Below are positions 12,401 to 22,800 of a stretch of 64,000 nt of DNA, piece by piece. How positions within the stretch are numbered: position 1 is the stretch's first letter; every line of letters starts with the position of its first letter. The notes beneath the pieces were generated by a model. That model was not told where the DNA came from, searched no databases, and saw only the letters and a program-made list of their open reading frames with translations. This DNA is from Heterotrichella gracilis (lineage: Eukaryota; Sar; Xanthophyceae; Tribonematales; Xanthonemataceae), in assembly GCA_032358255.1 (NCBI GenBank), contig JAULBX010020743.1, positions 1-64,000 on the forward strand, in the 5' to 3' direction. The position numbers and the translations under genes were made by a program.

Positions 12401-13330
12401 GCCCTGTAGTACAATATTGCTGGAATTCCTGCCGCTGTGCATAGATTGTATGCTTGAATTACCCGGAACGCAGCCCCAAGCTCGTCTGCATCAATTGCCC
12501 CTGATCCGTCCTCATCCATCATTGTGAAGCACTGCTGCAGGTTGTTGGCCTGCTCATCAGTCAACTTAGGGCGCACAGCCTGCACAAACAAGCCGACACA
12601 CGTTTCAATTGTGGAGGTTAAAATCCTGCACCCACTGGACGCCATAACAATACACACCGTTTTTTCTCCAAGCAGCACATGGCATGATGGCGTGCCAGGG
12701 ACTTCTTTGGCCATAGAGCTTCAAAAGCTCACTAAGGGTGAGGTACAGTTTGATAATCTTAAGCTGATTTAGTGGTTCACTTGCCTTGCCATGCTTGGTG
12801 AGCCACCTGGCCAGCGACATTGACAGCTGGATGTTGACCTTGTCCAGAGGAAGCTTGAGGTTGCGCAGGCCAGGTTGCCGCAACCCAGAAGTACTCAGGG
12901 TGTGCAGCTCCTCGTCGTCCCACAGGTGGGTGGGACTGGCTGCCGGAGGACGGCCCACAGGGCGCTCGCTCTGGGAAGTCAAGTTGAGAGACTCTTCCGA
13001 GATGGGGTGGATGTCCAAAGCAGAGCCTGGTTGTGGGCTGTATGCCCTGCTGCCAGGTCTTTGTCTGGAAGGGCTGCTAGACCTGCTTGGACTCCTTGAA
13101 TCGCTTGGGCTTTGGTCCCGGTACGGGGAGGCCCTTCCTGGTGAGGTTCTCCCTTGTTGGGCAAGCTGGTCTGATGTCTGGTATGTGATGCTAGATTTCC
13201 TTGTTGGGTCTGGATTCCTTTGCTCCTCTTGGGTGGCCATGCTTGACTTCCATAAGGAAGTGAGTGAGCCCTCGTTTGCCATTGCGTGGTGCTTTGGCTG
13301 ACCTGTGGAGTTCATGCATGGTGAGACCAT
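9407..13330 (-). CDS. EF-hand calcium-binding protein, multi-exon
   Basis: Exons read on the minus strand are 13330-12785, 12579-12463, 12259-11865, 11601-11522, about 11310-10930, about 10700-10494, 10000-9871 and 9573-9407. Splicing exon 2 to 3 joins two EF-hands in the calmodulin/centrin manner: loops DEDGSGAIDADE and DRDGSGEVEYPE, each 12 residues with acidic residues at positions 1, 3 and 12, linked by LGAAFRMLGIRMSRREID. The N-terminal exon is Ser/Arg/Pro-rich and ends SLARWLTKHGK. Exon 3 ends in a Ser/Asp-rich acidic run. Later exons are basic and low complexity. The first intron uses a GC donor (AAG then GCAAGT), the only choice I found that keeps frame. The boundaries of the fifth exon and the 5' edge of the sixth are unresolved. 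In-frame ATGs at 13315, 13282 and 13240 are alternative starts. It is a probable calcium sensor; its partner is unknown. Confidence 0.65.
10085..10132 (-). repeat. Degenerate copy of an EF-hand-gene exon edge
   Basis: About 45 bases in the intron upstream of exon 10000-9871 resemble the 5' edge of that exon (AGGTCGAGCATCAGCTGGGG here versus AGGTCGAGCAGCAGCTGGCG in the exon). The acceptor AG has decayed, so this is best read as an exon-edge duplication that is no longer usable. Confidence 0.55.
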
Positions 13331-16041
13331 TGCAGGGAATAAAAAGGGAGAAGCGTAAGAAGAGTTCAGACACGCTGAGGGACTATATCAGTATGCGTTA
13401 CATATCGTCACCCACTGCTTTTCCTGGCAGCATAGGCTCAAAACAGAGGGTTCACGCGGAGAGTGCTGGCAAAACTTCCAATGGGTGCAGTCACGGCATG
13501 CAAGTCACATGCCGTTTTGTTGTGGTTGCCCTTGTACGAGCACGCAGGAAGTTGCGGCCTCATGATTATAAGGCTGCCCGCTTTCCTAAGTTCACTTGCA
13601 TATGCACGTATGAAGGTTACCAGGGCTTGGCCCGTACCCTCTTGTTGCCCCCTATAATGACCTCTTGATTGCCCCTCGGGTACAGCAATCAGTAGCCACC
13701 TGGCCCTGCGAACGTTTTAAAACCCGGGCGTCCGCGAAATTGGACGTCCAACTTTTTGCCAAAGTGGGCAATGGGTGTTCGTCCTTCCACCTCCTCTGTC
13801 CCGTTGGAAGTGCCTGTCCCTCATGCCGTCCAGGTTTCTTTGAATGCAACGCTGGGTATGTGATTGGAGCAAGTGTGTGGCCCTTTTTAGAGACAAGCTC
13901 TTTTCTCTGCGATCAATTACAGATATCAGCAGCGGGTTCTCTCACGATATTTGCATATATGCATGCCCGGGTTCCACAGGTGTGACACAGGACCCTAGAG
14001 GGCAATATAGGGAAGCATTGCTGCACAAAGCGAATGCACTTGTCAGGCAGCGAGTCTTCACATACTTGTTACCCTTTGTAATGTTTTATTTTCCGTTGTT
14101 AAACCGTATTTGTTCCTGAAGGGCGCAGACTAGGTCTAGGGGACCCAGTGTATGGCTTCAACCCCCATCAAATAAACGGTCGTTACATATTGCAAGATGC
14201 TCATGCGCACATACGAACGCCAAACCTACCTTGCATGATCAAAGCAGAGGTGCAAGTACCAACATAACCCTTTTCTGGCTTGGTGTTTCAGGTGGTCTAT
14301 GTGCCGCATATGCTTGAGGCAGCAGTGTACCTAGTGCATGACGCAGGACACAGCGGGCCCTTGAAATGCTAGTGTTTGCTATGTATACATATTGAAGGAA
14401 TATGCTGTGCAATATAGTTTCAAAAGCTCAATTGTGAGCACTTGCCTGCCATGTCCACTAGTGGGCACCCGTCAAAGGGTTTAGGCTTTAGAATAGCATG
14501 GCAGACACAGGTTATCCTTGCAAACTGAAGCCATGTGATGGTTGAAAAATACTCGTCGGCCATCCATCAAAAGATACTCGTTATGTTGTGCTAGGAAACA
14601 GTCAGTTGCAAACCCAAGTTGCAAAGTTGCTGAAGTGCAGGTTTTGAGCAGGAATATTGCCCGCCTTAAACCCACCACCATTACGCACGCCACCCACAAT
14701 GGCGCGGGTGGAGTGTCATCATGATGCAGTGACATATTGTTTCAGCATCCACAATTTCCTCAGATGGGGCATCCATGCCATAACGTGATGCCATGACGGG
14801 ATGCCTGGCTGATGTCTGGCCCAGTCATGGCACTGTGTTGTGATGGCGCAAGCCTGGGCGCTGCCAAGTGCTTTTTCAAGAAGGCTCCAGCAAAGAGCCA
14901 TAGATAGGGATGCCTGCACCAGGTGCAGGCTCTTGAATTCTGCCCATGGTGCCCATGGTGCCAATCATATGTGATATATCATTCATTATGCTCCACCCTT
15001 CAATGTGCGGTGGTTGCCATACATGCCATGATGATCCATATGAGCAACACGAGGTATACCATGCGGACATGCTGATGCATCACTGCCAGTTTGCATCAAC
15101 TCGTGCTCCTAAATTCAACCTGCCCTCATTTAAAGTTTAACTTACTGGAAGGGACCCCTCTGTAGTGTGTTTGTCTACTAGGTTGAACTTGTTACCTGAA
15201 ACAAGTGCTTTGGCCAAGTGGCAGTGATTGGCAGTGCTTTGGCAAATTGGCCAACCCGCCATTAATGGCCAGGGCCCCGCATGGCGGGTACCACCGGCCC
15301 CCTAGGAGGGTGGGGATCACATGGATCCGGGCATGTGATCATGCCCACCATGTGGCTCACGGGATGTGCCGTGCCGATGTCGTGGATCATGACTCACGGG
15401 TTCGCGACACCTGCCTAATGGCTTCACACCGACTCGCACATGAATTCAGGATCGGAATCGATCTGGGAAGACCAGCAACTCGAAGCTTATGCAACCTCAT
15501 AGCCTTTAAACAAGTTGGTGGGGGTTGTTGCCAACAATCGGATTTTATAGCCTGTCGTATGGCCAAGCACTTGCGTATACCCTACCATTCTGCTGAAGAT
15601 CGAGCAAAGCATTCAGGCACAGTTGCAGCAAGGGCCTAGCACTGTTGGCAACGTACTCAGTGAGGTCAGTGGGCATCGTCTGGCATTCTTGCACACGCTT
15701 AGGTACCACCCATGCCATGCATTGCAGGGTTCTGAGTGAGTGTGAAAATGCACAGATTAATGCACTTCTAAGACTAGATTAATGCACTTCTAAGCCCCTT
15801 TCAATACATGTTGAAAAGACTTTCCCGAAAGTAGATAGGGTCTCCTGTCAGTGTGGTTTTGCTTTGAACATCCTGATATCAGTTGACCACCTTATTTGGA
15901 ACCTTTCCTCTGTTCTTGCAGCTGTTGGTTGTGGCACAGGACTGCTTCCATAACAGCACACTGTCAGCACCTATCAACCCTCGAGGTATCCCCTATTTCA
16001 CCCTGAAAGGCCACTGCAGCACCTGTTGACTTGGAGCCACC
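13331..16041. other. Long intergenic region, no gene recognised
   Basis: About 2.7 kb with low coding character in all frames and many ATGCATG-type words. It separates the divergent EF-hand gene (-) and the four-helix membrane protein (+), so promoters of both should lie at its ends. It contains a short tandem duplication at 15754-15794. Confidence 0.45.
15754..15794. repeat. Short tandem duplication
   Basis: The 19-mer AGATTAATGCACTTCTAAG occurs twice, separated by three bases. No function is apparent. Confidence 0.7.
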
Positions 16042-17739
16042 ATGGCAAACATCAAAGGTGGCATGGCCATGGCCCTGGTGTGGCTGACGTGGCTCATCGC
16101 CTTCTGTGGATGGGTCATCCTGTTGGGGGGAGTATCAGCGCTGCAGGCAGACTGCAGCAGCACCCAAGCCAACCAGCTGCTGGCAGGGTCAGGCAACCTG
16201 CCTACTGGGGTGTCCTGCGGCAAGTTTTACAGGTGCCACCATATGCACCCACAGCGTCACGCACAGGGTGAATTTACCCTAAGGGGCTGAGCCTCAGCGT
16301 CACCCGTGAGGCCATGGCATGCGCAGCATACGTTGTAGGCCATGACTATGACAATGTGGGAGGTCGCTGGCCTACATTACCAGCATGCATGTAAAGTACC
16401 ATGCGTTGGGTCCAACGGGGGCCACAGCACCTGTCTTAGGTAAATTAAACGTGGCAGTGATGTGCAAGCACCGTGACAGCGCCCACCGAGTACCACAACA
16501 TAGATATGCACAGCGTATCATTAGCATATAGTAGCATGGACCACTTCTAAGTATACTCCACTACTGGAATGTTTTTTCAAATATTTTTGTGTGTGTGCGC
16601 AGCTGGGCATGGTGGACAACGTGGCTCCAATTCTTCATCCTCTTTGTCGCCCTGTGGTTCCTCATTTCAGGGAAGGTGCACACCTTCAGGTGAGGAGGGG
16701 AGGGGGTGGTTGTTGAGGAGAGGGGAGAGCTTTGCACAAGAATAGGGTTTAGGGTTTAGGGTTCAGGCCAGCTCCGGATGGCCTATCAGGAAGTACGATC
16801 CACAAATTGGCATCCCAGGAGGCCCATGACAGTAATCCAGCTCTGTGGCCTGCCCGTCACTTCCCCTCACTCTTCCCCTCCTACTCCAGGCTGGGTCTCG
16901 TTGGCCTGCTGGCCACTGTGGTGTACCTGTTGATGGACAACGCCAACACCTTCATGTACGCCAACAACCTCAACATCACCTACCCGGGCAGCCTGCACGC
17001 GCGCATCAGGTGCGGAAGGACCTCATAGGACATCACCACTTTGTGTACAGCCTAGGGCTCAGTCTGAGACAGCAACAAAGATAATTGTGCAGTGACTAGG
17101 CTAGAATGGGCGTGTGCATCACACCAGGGTGCGCATGCGCTTAGCACAGTAGCCAGCGGTGCACTAGTTCCACATGCTTTAAGCCAGGGGTATGGTGCGA
17201 TCGCCTCCAAAGGCAGGACCTGTCAGGTTGTCTCCACCCTTCTACGTTCACCTCCCTGTTGTCTGCGCATGGTCAGCAATGTTGGTTTCATCAAGCCATA
17301 ATAAGCTGCTTTATGAGAATGCATTTGGGCAATCAATATGGCAGGCAGGAGTGGCTTATCCTGACTCTGCCTGCGCCTCTTTATCCCCCTTGACCAACAA
17401 ACTCATATTTGCTCAGACTGCTTGAAGCTTCAGACATCAATTATATCATAAATGCTGTTACATAAGTTACTATAAAGTGGTGCCCTGGTGCGAGTCAGTG
17501 CCCCACTAACTCCGCCTCTGTTCGTCCCCTCCTTGCTTTATTTCCTGTGGAAGTACATACCCCTTGCTGTGCTCGTCAGGTGCTTCCTGTCTGGCTGCAT
17601 CATCAAGGCGGTTGCTGACTTCTGCTTCATCCTGGCGCTGGGGGTGCATGATGAAACCAAGATGACGGGGGAGGAAGTGGGCCAGGGGAGGAGCAAGGGT
17701 GGGGTGGGGGAGCAGGCACAGCCAGGCCTGGCTACTTGA
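16042..17739 (+). CDS. Four-helix integral membrane protein
   Basis: Four exons (16042-16232, 16603-16689, 16890-17009, 17580-17739) with matching phase-2 junctions give 185 aa. Helix 1 is in exon 1 (MALVWLTWLIAFCGWVILLG), followed by a loop with two cysteines. Helix 2 is FFILFVALWFLI in exon 2. Helix 3 is LGLVGLLATVVYLLM in exon 3, followed by a loop with a potential N-glycosylation site (NIT). Helix 4 is in exon 4 (IIKAVADFCFILALGV). A hydrophilic Gly/Gln-rich tail follows. Size and topology (both ends inside, two-cysteine first loop) resemble MARVEL-like or tetraspan proteins, but I see no diagnostic motif and assign no family. The ATG at 16042 has context CACCATGGC. A telomere-like TTTAGGG cluster lies in intron 2 at about 16745-16768. 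Confidence 0.75.
17479..17534. repeat. Dispersed repeat, copy 2
   Basis: Matches the intergenic copy at 3023-3077. This copy lies in the last intron of the four-helix protein, ending about 45 bases before the acceptor, and supplies part of the pyrimidine-rich stretch there. Confidence 0.55.
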
Positions 17740-19850
17740 ATGCTGGGCAGCAAGGGGCATGTGCAGGTGCTGGTATGACACCTGGCGACATGGGTGCAAG
17801 GGGCATGCAGCTGTTGAAATAGCCAATCACTGACTCAAGAGCTGCCATCTTGCCGCAACAGGTTGCATTGTTGAAAACACTGTCATCTAGGTACGCGTAC
17901 GTCCTCATGGCGCCCCGCTGCAGTTGCTGGGTGCAGCAACAAGGCTGCCGCAGTGTGCAGGGTTGGCTGGGGCAGCGTGTGTACCATAGCAGTGGAAACC
18001 AACTTGGACGTTTGACATGTGTACTCAGTAGTCTGCATAATATGCATCCCCTTCTATGCACAAATTTTGGACGCAGTATAACGCATTGTTTACTATCTCA
18101 AGGTTGCATGTGCGCACGTGTTTAGTCTTTAACGACATTGAATGCATGTGGGTCTGCAATTAGCAGATTACTGGGCAAGGCACTGACAGTCATGATAACA
18201 AACGGGATTTTGATGACAGCGTAGTCCATATTTGTCATGGTGATTACACCTCTCATTGTTGTGTCCCCTGTAGTTGCTGTCAGGATGATTACATGCGGTT
18301 CAACCGTTAGGTAAATGGTCCATGGTCCGGGCCCCGGAGTCCACGTTCAATGTTGTACTCTGAGGTAGCACGTGTAAACAAAAATAATTCCATTGAAATT
18401 ATGGGATGCACCATGCATATATAATATTCCATTAGTAATTGACAATGAGAAGAAATTGACAATGTGCAAAAAAAAAAAAAAAGGTAAAGCCCTACGCGAG
18501 ACGCGTAATTTTGGGGACGAACCCGAGGAGGCATCAGCCGCGAAACTGTGCACCCTTTAGCTAAGCGACCCATCCAGAAAGTGACCCTACGTCATTCCCA
18601 GGTGAGCAGTCGAGCGGGCACTAATCCCACCAACTATACCTGAAGGGCCAATTAAATGGCCTTGGTGCTCGTGAACTCGCGCTACAAAGCTCTCTAAAAA
18701 AAGGCGCAACGCTATTAAAGCGTACTTAAGGTTTTCCTGAGTCCATGGAGATATAAGAGATTTTTTCACTCCGTGCTCCCAAACTCGGCCTGTATTTGTT
18801 GGTCACCTGAAAAGGGCTTCGGGAGGCCGAGTGCCGTGACTCTAGACCTCGAACCAGCGACCTTTCGCCTGTGGGGCGTCCCCCGGTACCACTGAAGGTA
18901 CTCCGGCTGACCGGTTAGAGTACTTGACACTGTCACAACCATGTCACCGTGGCAGGCTGATAACTCCACCCAGTGGCAATATATGTTGCAGATTGATTGA
19001 ATCGTGAGCCGGACGCCCTGCAGGGCAGACACTGAGTGCCACTGCTGTAAAGGGATTGCCTGTGACATATTCATGTCACAAGCCCTGCCACAGTGGCGGT
19101 AACATTTGATTGATCATTAAATTAAAGCTCTCATGCTGTGTATTCCTACACCTCGTCAAGAGGCGACCTTGCGCTTTTGCATTCGTGGCTAGTAGCGGCT
19201 AGCAGCCATGCCAAGCCCTGGTGCCCAATGAATGGGCTGCAGAGACTAAGGTCAACCTGAGACTAAGGCCACCCTTGTGCAAAGGTTCGCAAATAAGGTT
19301 AGAAGCCTGTAGGTAGCAGGCTAGGATTGCACGTGATGCCCTCGACTTTGCATTCTCTCAGAAAGCCCAACCCAGCACGTGCACCCTCTACACGCATTGC
19401 GATAAAAAGGCAGCTACACAAAGCAGGTAAACAAAAGGGTACTGTACAGAAACTGTAGATGATGTATGGAGTCGCGAGTGCATGTGGATGTGGGTCACGT
19501 GCTCATCGTAGCACAGCTCCAGCAATGGCACCCCCTTATATGCATGCACTGCCGTGATGCGATGCAAGTCAGGACAAGGGGGGTGGGTGGTTTTGTTTTT
19601 GCTGTGTTGACTAGGTGATACGTTCAATGCTGTGGAAAACTGGTAAAAGGGGTGGGCGTTTAAGCGCGTTCACTGGACCCAGATCCAACACATGGAGACT
19701 GGGCTAGTGGAGCGGATTGGGTGAAACCCTAAACCCTAAACATAATCATATGCTTGCGGTGTGCGCTGCGGTGTGCGACTGCCGTCAACGCCCCACGGGC
19801 TTTCCCTCGACTACTGACCCAAGCCCTACAGGGTTTCAGCCAGGGCTTGC
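17740..19850. other. Intergenic between convergent genes
   Basis: About 2.1 kb without a recognisable protein gene. It contains a 16-base A-run and tRNA-promoter-like words (listed as a possible SINE) and a CCCTAAACCCTAAA motif at 19726. The genes on both sides point into it. Confidence 0.45.
18467..18905 (-). repeat. Possible tRNA-derived SINE or Pol III transcript remnant
   Basis: Read on the minus strand, the stretch carries two words close to the Pol III B box: GGTTCGAGGTC near 18850 and GGGTTCGTCCC near 18525. The second is preceded, at tRNA-like spacing of about 45 bases, by the A-box-like TTAGCTAAAGGGT. The unit ends in a run of 16 T (the A-run at 18467-18482 on the plus strand), which would terminate Pol III. 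I could not fold a proper cloverleaf from either half, so this is not called a tRNA gene. A 7SL- or tRNA-like SINE, or chance, are the alternatives. Confidence 0.25.
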
Positions 19851-22800
19851 TCATAGCGGGTCCTCAAAAATCTCCTGCTGACCGCTGCCGCTGGTGCTCG
19901 CACCGTCGCCGCTGGGGCGTGCGCCCTGGGCTCCCTGCTCTGCCGCAATCAGCGCGGCCATGGCAGCAACAGACGTTTCCCCAGCGCCCTGGAAGTGGCG
20001 CCTGTCCATGGTGCCGCTGTTCACCCCACTGCCGCCGCCGCCACCGCTCCCGCTGGCGCCCATCCCCAGCCGCCCGCTGTCCAACTCCCGACTGGCTACC
20101 GGGTCGGAGGGTCTGCTGGGCACTGGCAGGGGGCCACTGGCTAGGGGGCTGCTGGCTAAGGGGCCGCTGGCTAGGGGGCTGCTGGTTAGGGGCCCGCTGT
20201 CATTATTGAAGGCGGAAGGCCCCGCCACAAAAGCAGATGCGCCGCTGGTACTGGGCCCCGCCCCCGCTGCCGCACTGGTGCTTGCGCCCCCGCTGGTGCT
20301 GGCGACCATGCCCCCGCTGTGCATGCTCCCGGTGTGGAACATGTCTGCGCCAGATGACTCCGAGTCGTCGGCGATGTCGGCAAACGGCGTGGTGATGTCG
20401 GTGGTCATGTGCGCAAACGGCGTGATGATGTCGATGACGTCCTTGGCGGTGGGCCGCTGCTTGGGGTTGTCGTCCATGCAGTACTCGATGAGCGTGGCCA
20501 CCACGGAGGGGCACTCGTCGGGAACCCTAGGGTAAGCAAGGGACAGGGTCAGGGGCAAGCACTGGGAACAGGAGGTGTAGGTGTAGTGCAAGGGAACCAA
20601 CAGTGGACTTGTGCAGGAAGCAAATGAGTAAAAATAGGCAAATGCCATGCGGAATAAGCCTGGAGGCAATTCCAGAACAAGCAGTGTCTAATGGCAGTGC
20701 GCATCATGTAGGTTGCCCCCCGGACTCCAGACTGGGGCGGCCAGCCAGCGATCACAGCCCATTGGCCCACACCACAGCAAAAATCTGGCCCATACCATGC
20801 AACAATCTACCCCCTACCCCTACACAGCCCGCTGCCCTGCCCTCAAGGCATGCCACTCACTCTATCCTCCTGAGCGCCCCCCGCACAGGCCGCTCCCCCG
20901 TGACGATCTCCCACATGACCACCCCAAAGGAGTAGATGTCAACCTTCTCAGTGCAGCGGTGGCCCCACAGCACCTCGGGCGCAACCCAGGCCCACGACCC
21001 AAGGGACTCAACCTTGGTGATGTAGTCGTCACGCAGCACCTGGGACATAAAGGGAGCTTCAGGAAATGGAGAGGTTGGCAGACGGGTGGTATGTACCCGA
21101 GACGTGGCTGTGCAGGGTGTTTTTACTTGGGCTGCACGGAATGGGCAACATGAGGCTCAGTTTACCCCCCCCACCCACCACACACACACACATGCTGCCC
21201 ACCGCCCCTCCCCTCCCCCACCACACAGGTAGGCATGTGCCTCACCTTTGCAAGCCCCACATCCGCAATCTTGGCCCGTCCGTCCCTGGCCAGCAGGATG
21301 TTTGGGCTCTTGAGGTCAAAGTGCACCACCCGCTTGAGATGCAGGAAGTGCAGGCCGCGAGCTGTGTCCAGCGCTACCTGCGCGCCGCTGTGGGGAGGGG
21401 AAGGGCAAGGGGCGTGAGTCACGGGCCGGAAAGGGGAGGAGGGTCGTGAGGTGCGAGGAATTTCACTCCACCATGGAAATGGACATTAGGCTGCCACCAA
21501 GAGCACTTATCAATACACCTAGATGTAGCTCCCCGCATGTAACACACACACATCCTCAGTGACACCTTCAGTGACAAGCAGGCTCCAAGGTGGGCCCCCC
21601 TCCCCTCCCCTTTATCCCATCCCCTCTCCTCACCCCTTGCGCCAATGTATGTCCCCCGCCTTGAGCGCGTTGTACAGGTCCCCCCCCTCCATGTACTCGG
21701 TGAGCAGCATGATCTTGTCAAAGGAGATGTACATGCCCATGAACTGCACGATGTTCACGTGGTGCAGGCCCTTGAGGATGGCCACCTCCCGCAGGAAGTC
21801 CTGCACCTTCTGCTTGGACTCGGGCTTGATGGTTTTGATGGCGGCGGGGGTGCCGGAGGACAGGTGGCCCTTGTACACCTGTGGGCACAGGGTGGGGAAT
21901 GGGTGAGTGGGGTGGAGCTGGCACTTACGTTATGGTGTGCATCTGTGTGGCATGCTTGGAAGTGGTGGCTTGTGCAGGGGCAGGCACAGCGGCGGCGTGA
22001 CCATTCTGTGCTGGCCGGGTGCACATGGGATCGCACCAGAGCGATACTGCATGCACTATGGAATGTGCTAAAACCACGTTGGAGCCAGTGCCAGGGGCAG
22101 CACCCCAGATGCATGCATGAGAGCACGCCGATCGCCACTGCCCAGTCCCCTTCCCCCTCCTGCCACTCACGTTCCCGTATCCTCCTGACCCAATGATCCA
22201 GTCGTTGCCCGCCCCGTCCTTGTCGATCACAAAGTCCTCAGCCTTGACCTCCCACTCGGCCCACGGCACATCCGGCAGCATGGCCTTGAGCGCCTGCGTC
22301 TTCATGGCCAGCGGGTCCAGTTTCAGGCTCTTGTCAGCCTGCTGGATCTGCACATCAGAGTCCTTGGAGGTGGTGTCGCTGCCCTCGCCACCGCCCCTGA
22401 AGTGCTGCCAGCCGGCGATGAAGGCCAGGACCCCGACCAGTGCGGCCACCAGCGCGCCCATGACGATGCCCACCACGGCGCCGGTGGAGAGGCCCTGGCT
22501 GGGCGCGGGGGGTGGCGGGGAGGCGGGCGGGGCCTGCGCAAGGGTCTGCAGCGTGGTTGGTGGGTGGAAGGCAAGTGGCAGAAAAACAGCATATTTTTCA
22601 AGAAAGGCCGGCAGTCATTTTGCTCTGGGTTTCCTGAACATTTACTTTTGCGGATTAATGGTTTTTAATTCCTTGCATACAGGGTGCGGAGCTGGTCTTG
22701 CGTGCCATTCCAGGAAATAGAATAGCCGCCCTGTCCGACAATGCCAAAATACTGCGGCGGGTGTTCCAAACATTTAAACCATTTAACATTTTGAAAACAT

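Noticed and set aside
15205-15639. 144-codon plus-strand open frame in a long intergenic region
   Set aside because: No recognisable domain, irregular composition rich in His/Arg/Cys, and no splice or neighbour support.
18520-18580. tRNA gene on the minus strand
   Set aside because: A-box-like and B-box-like words have the right spacing, but acceptor and anticodon stems do not pair. It is kept only as a possible SINE remnant.
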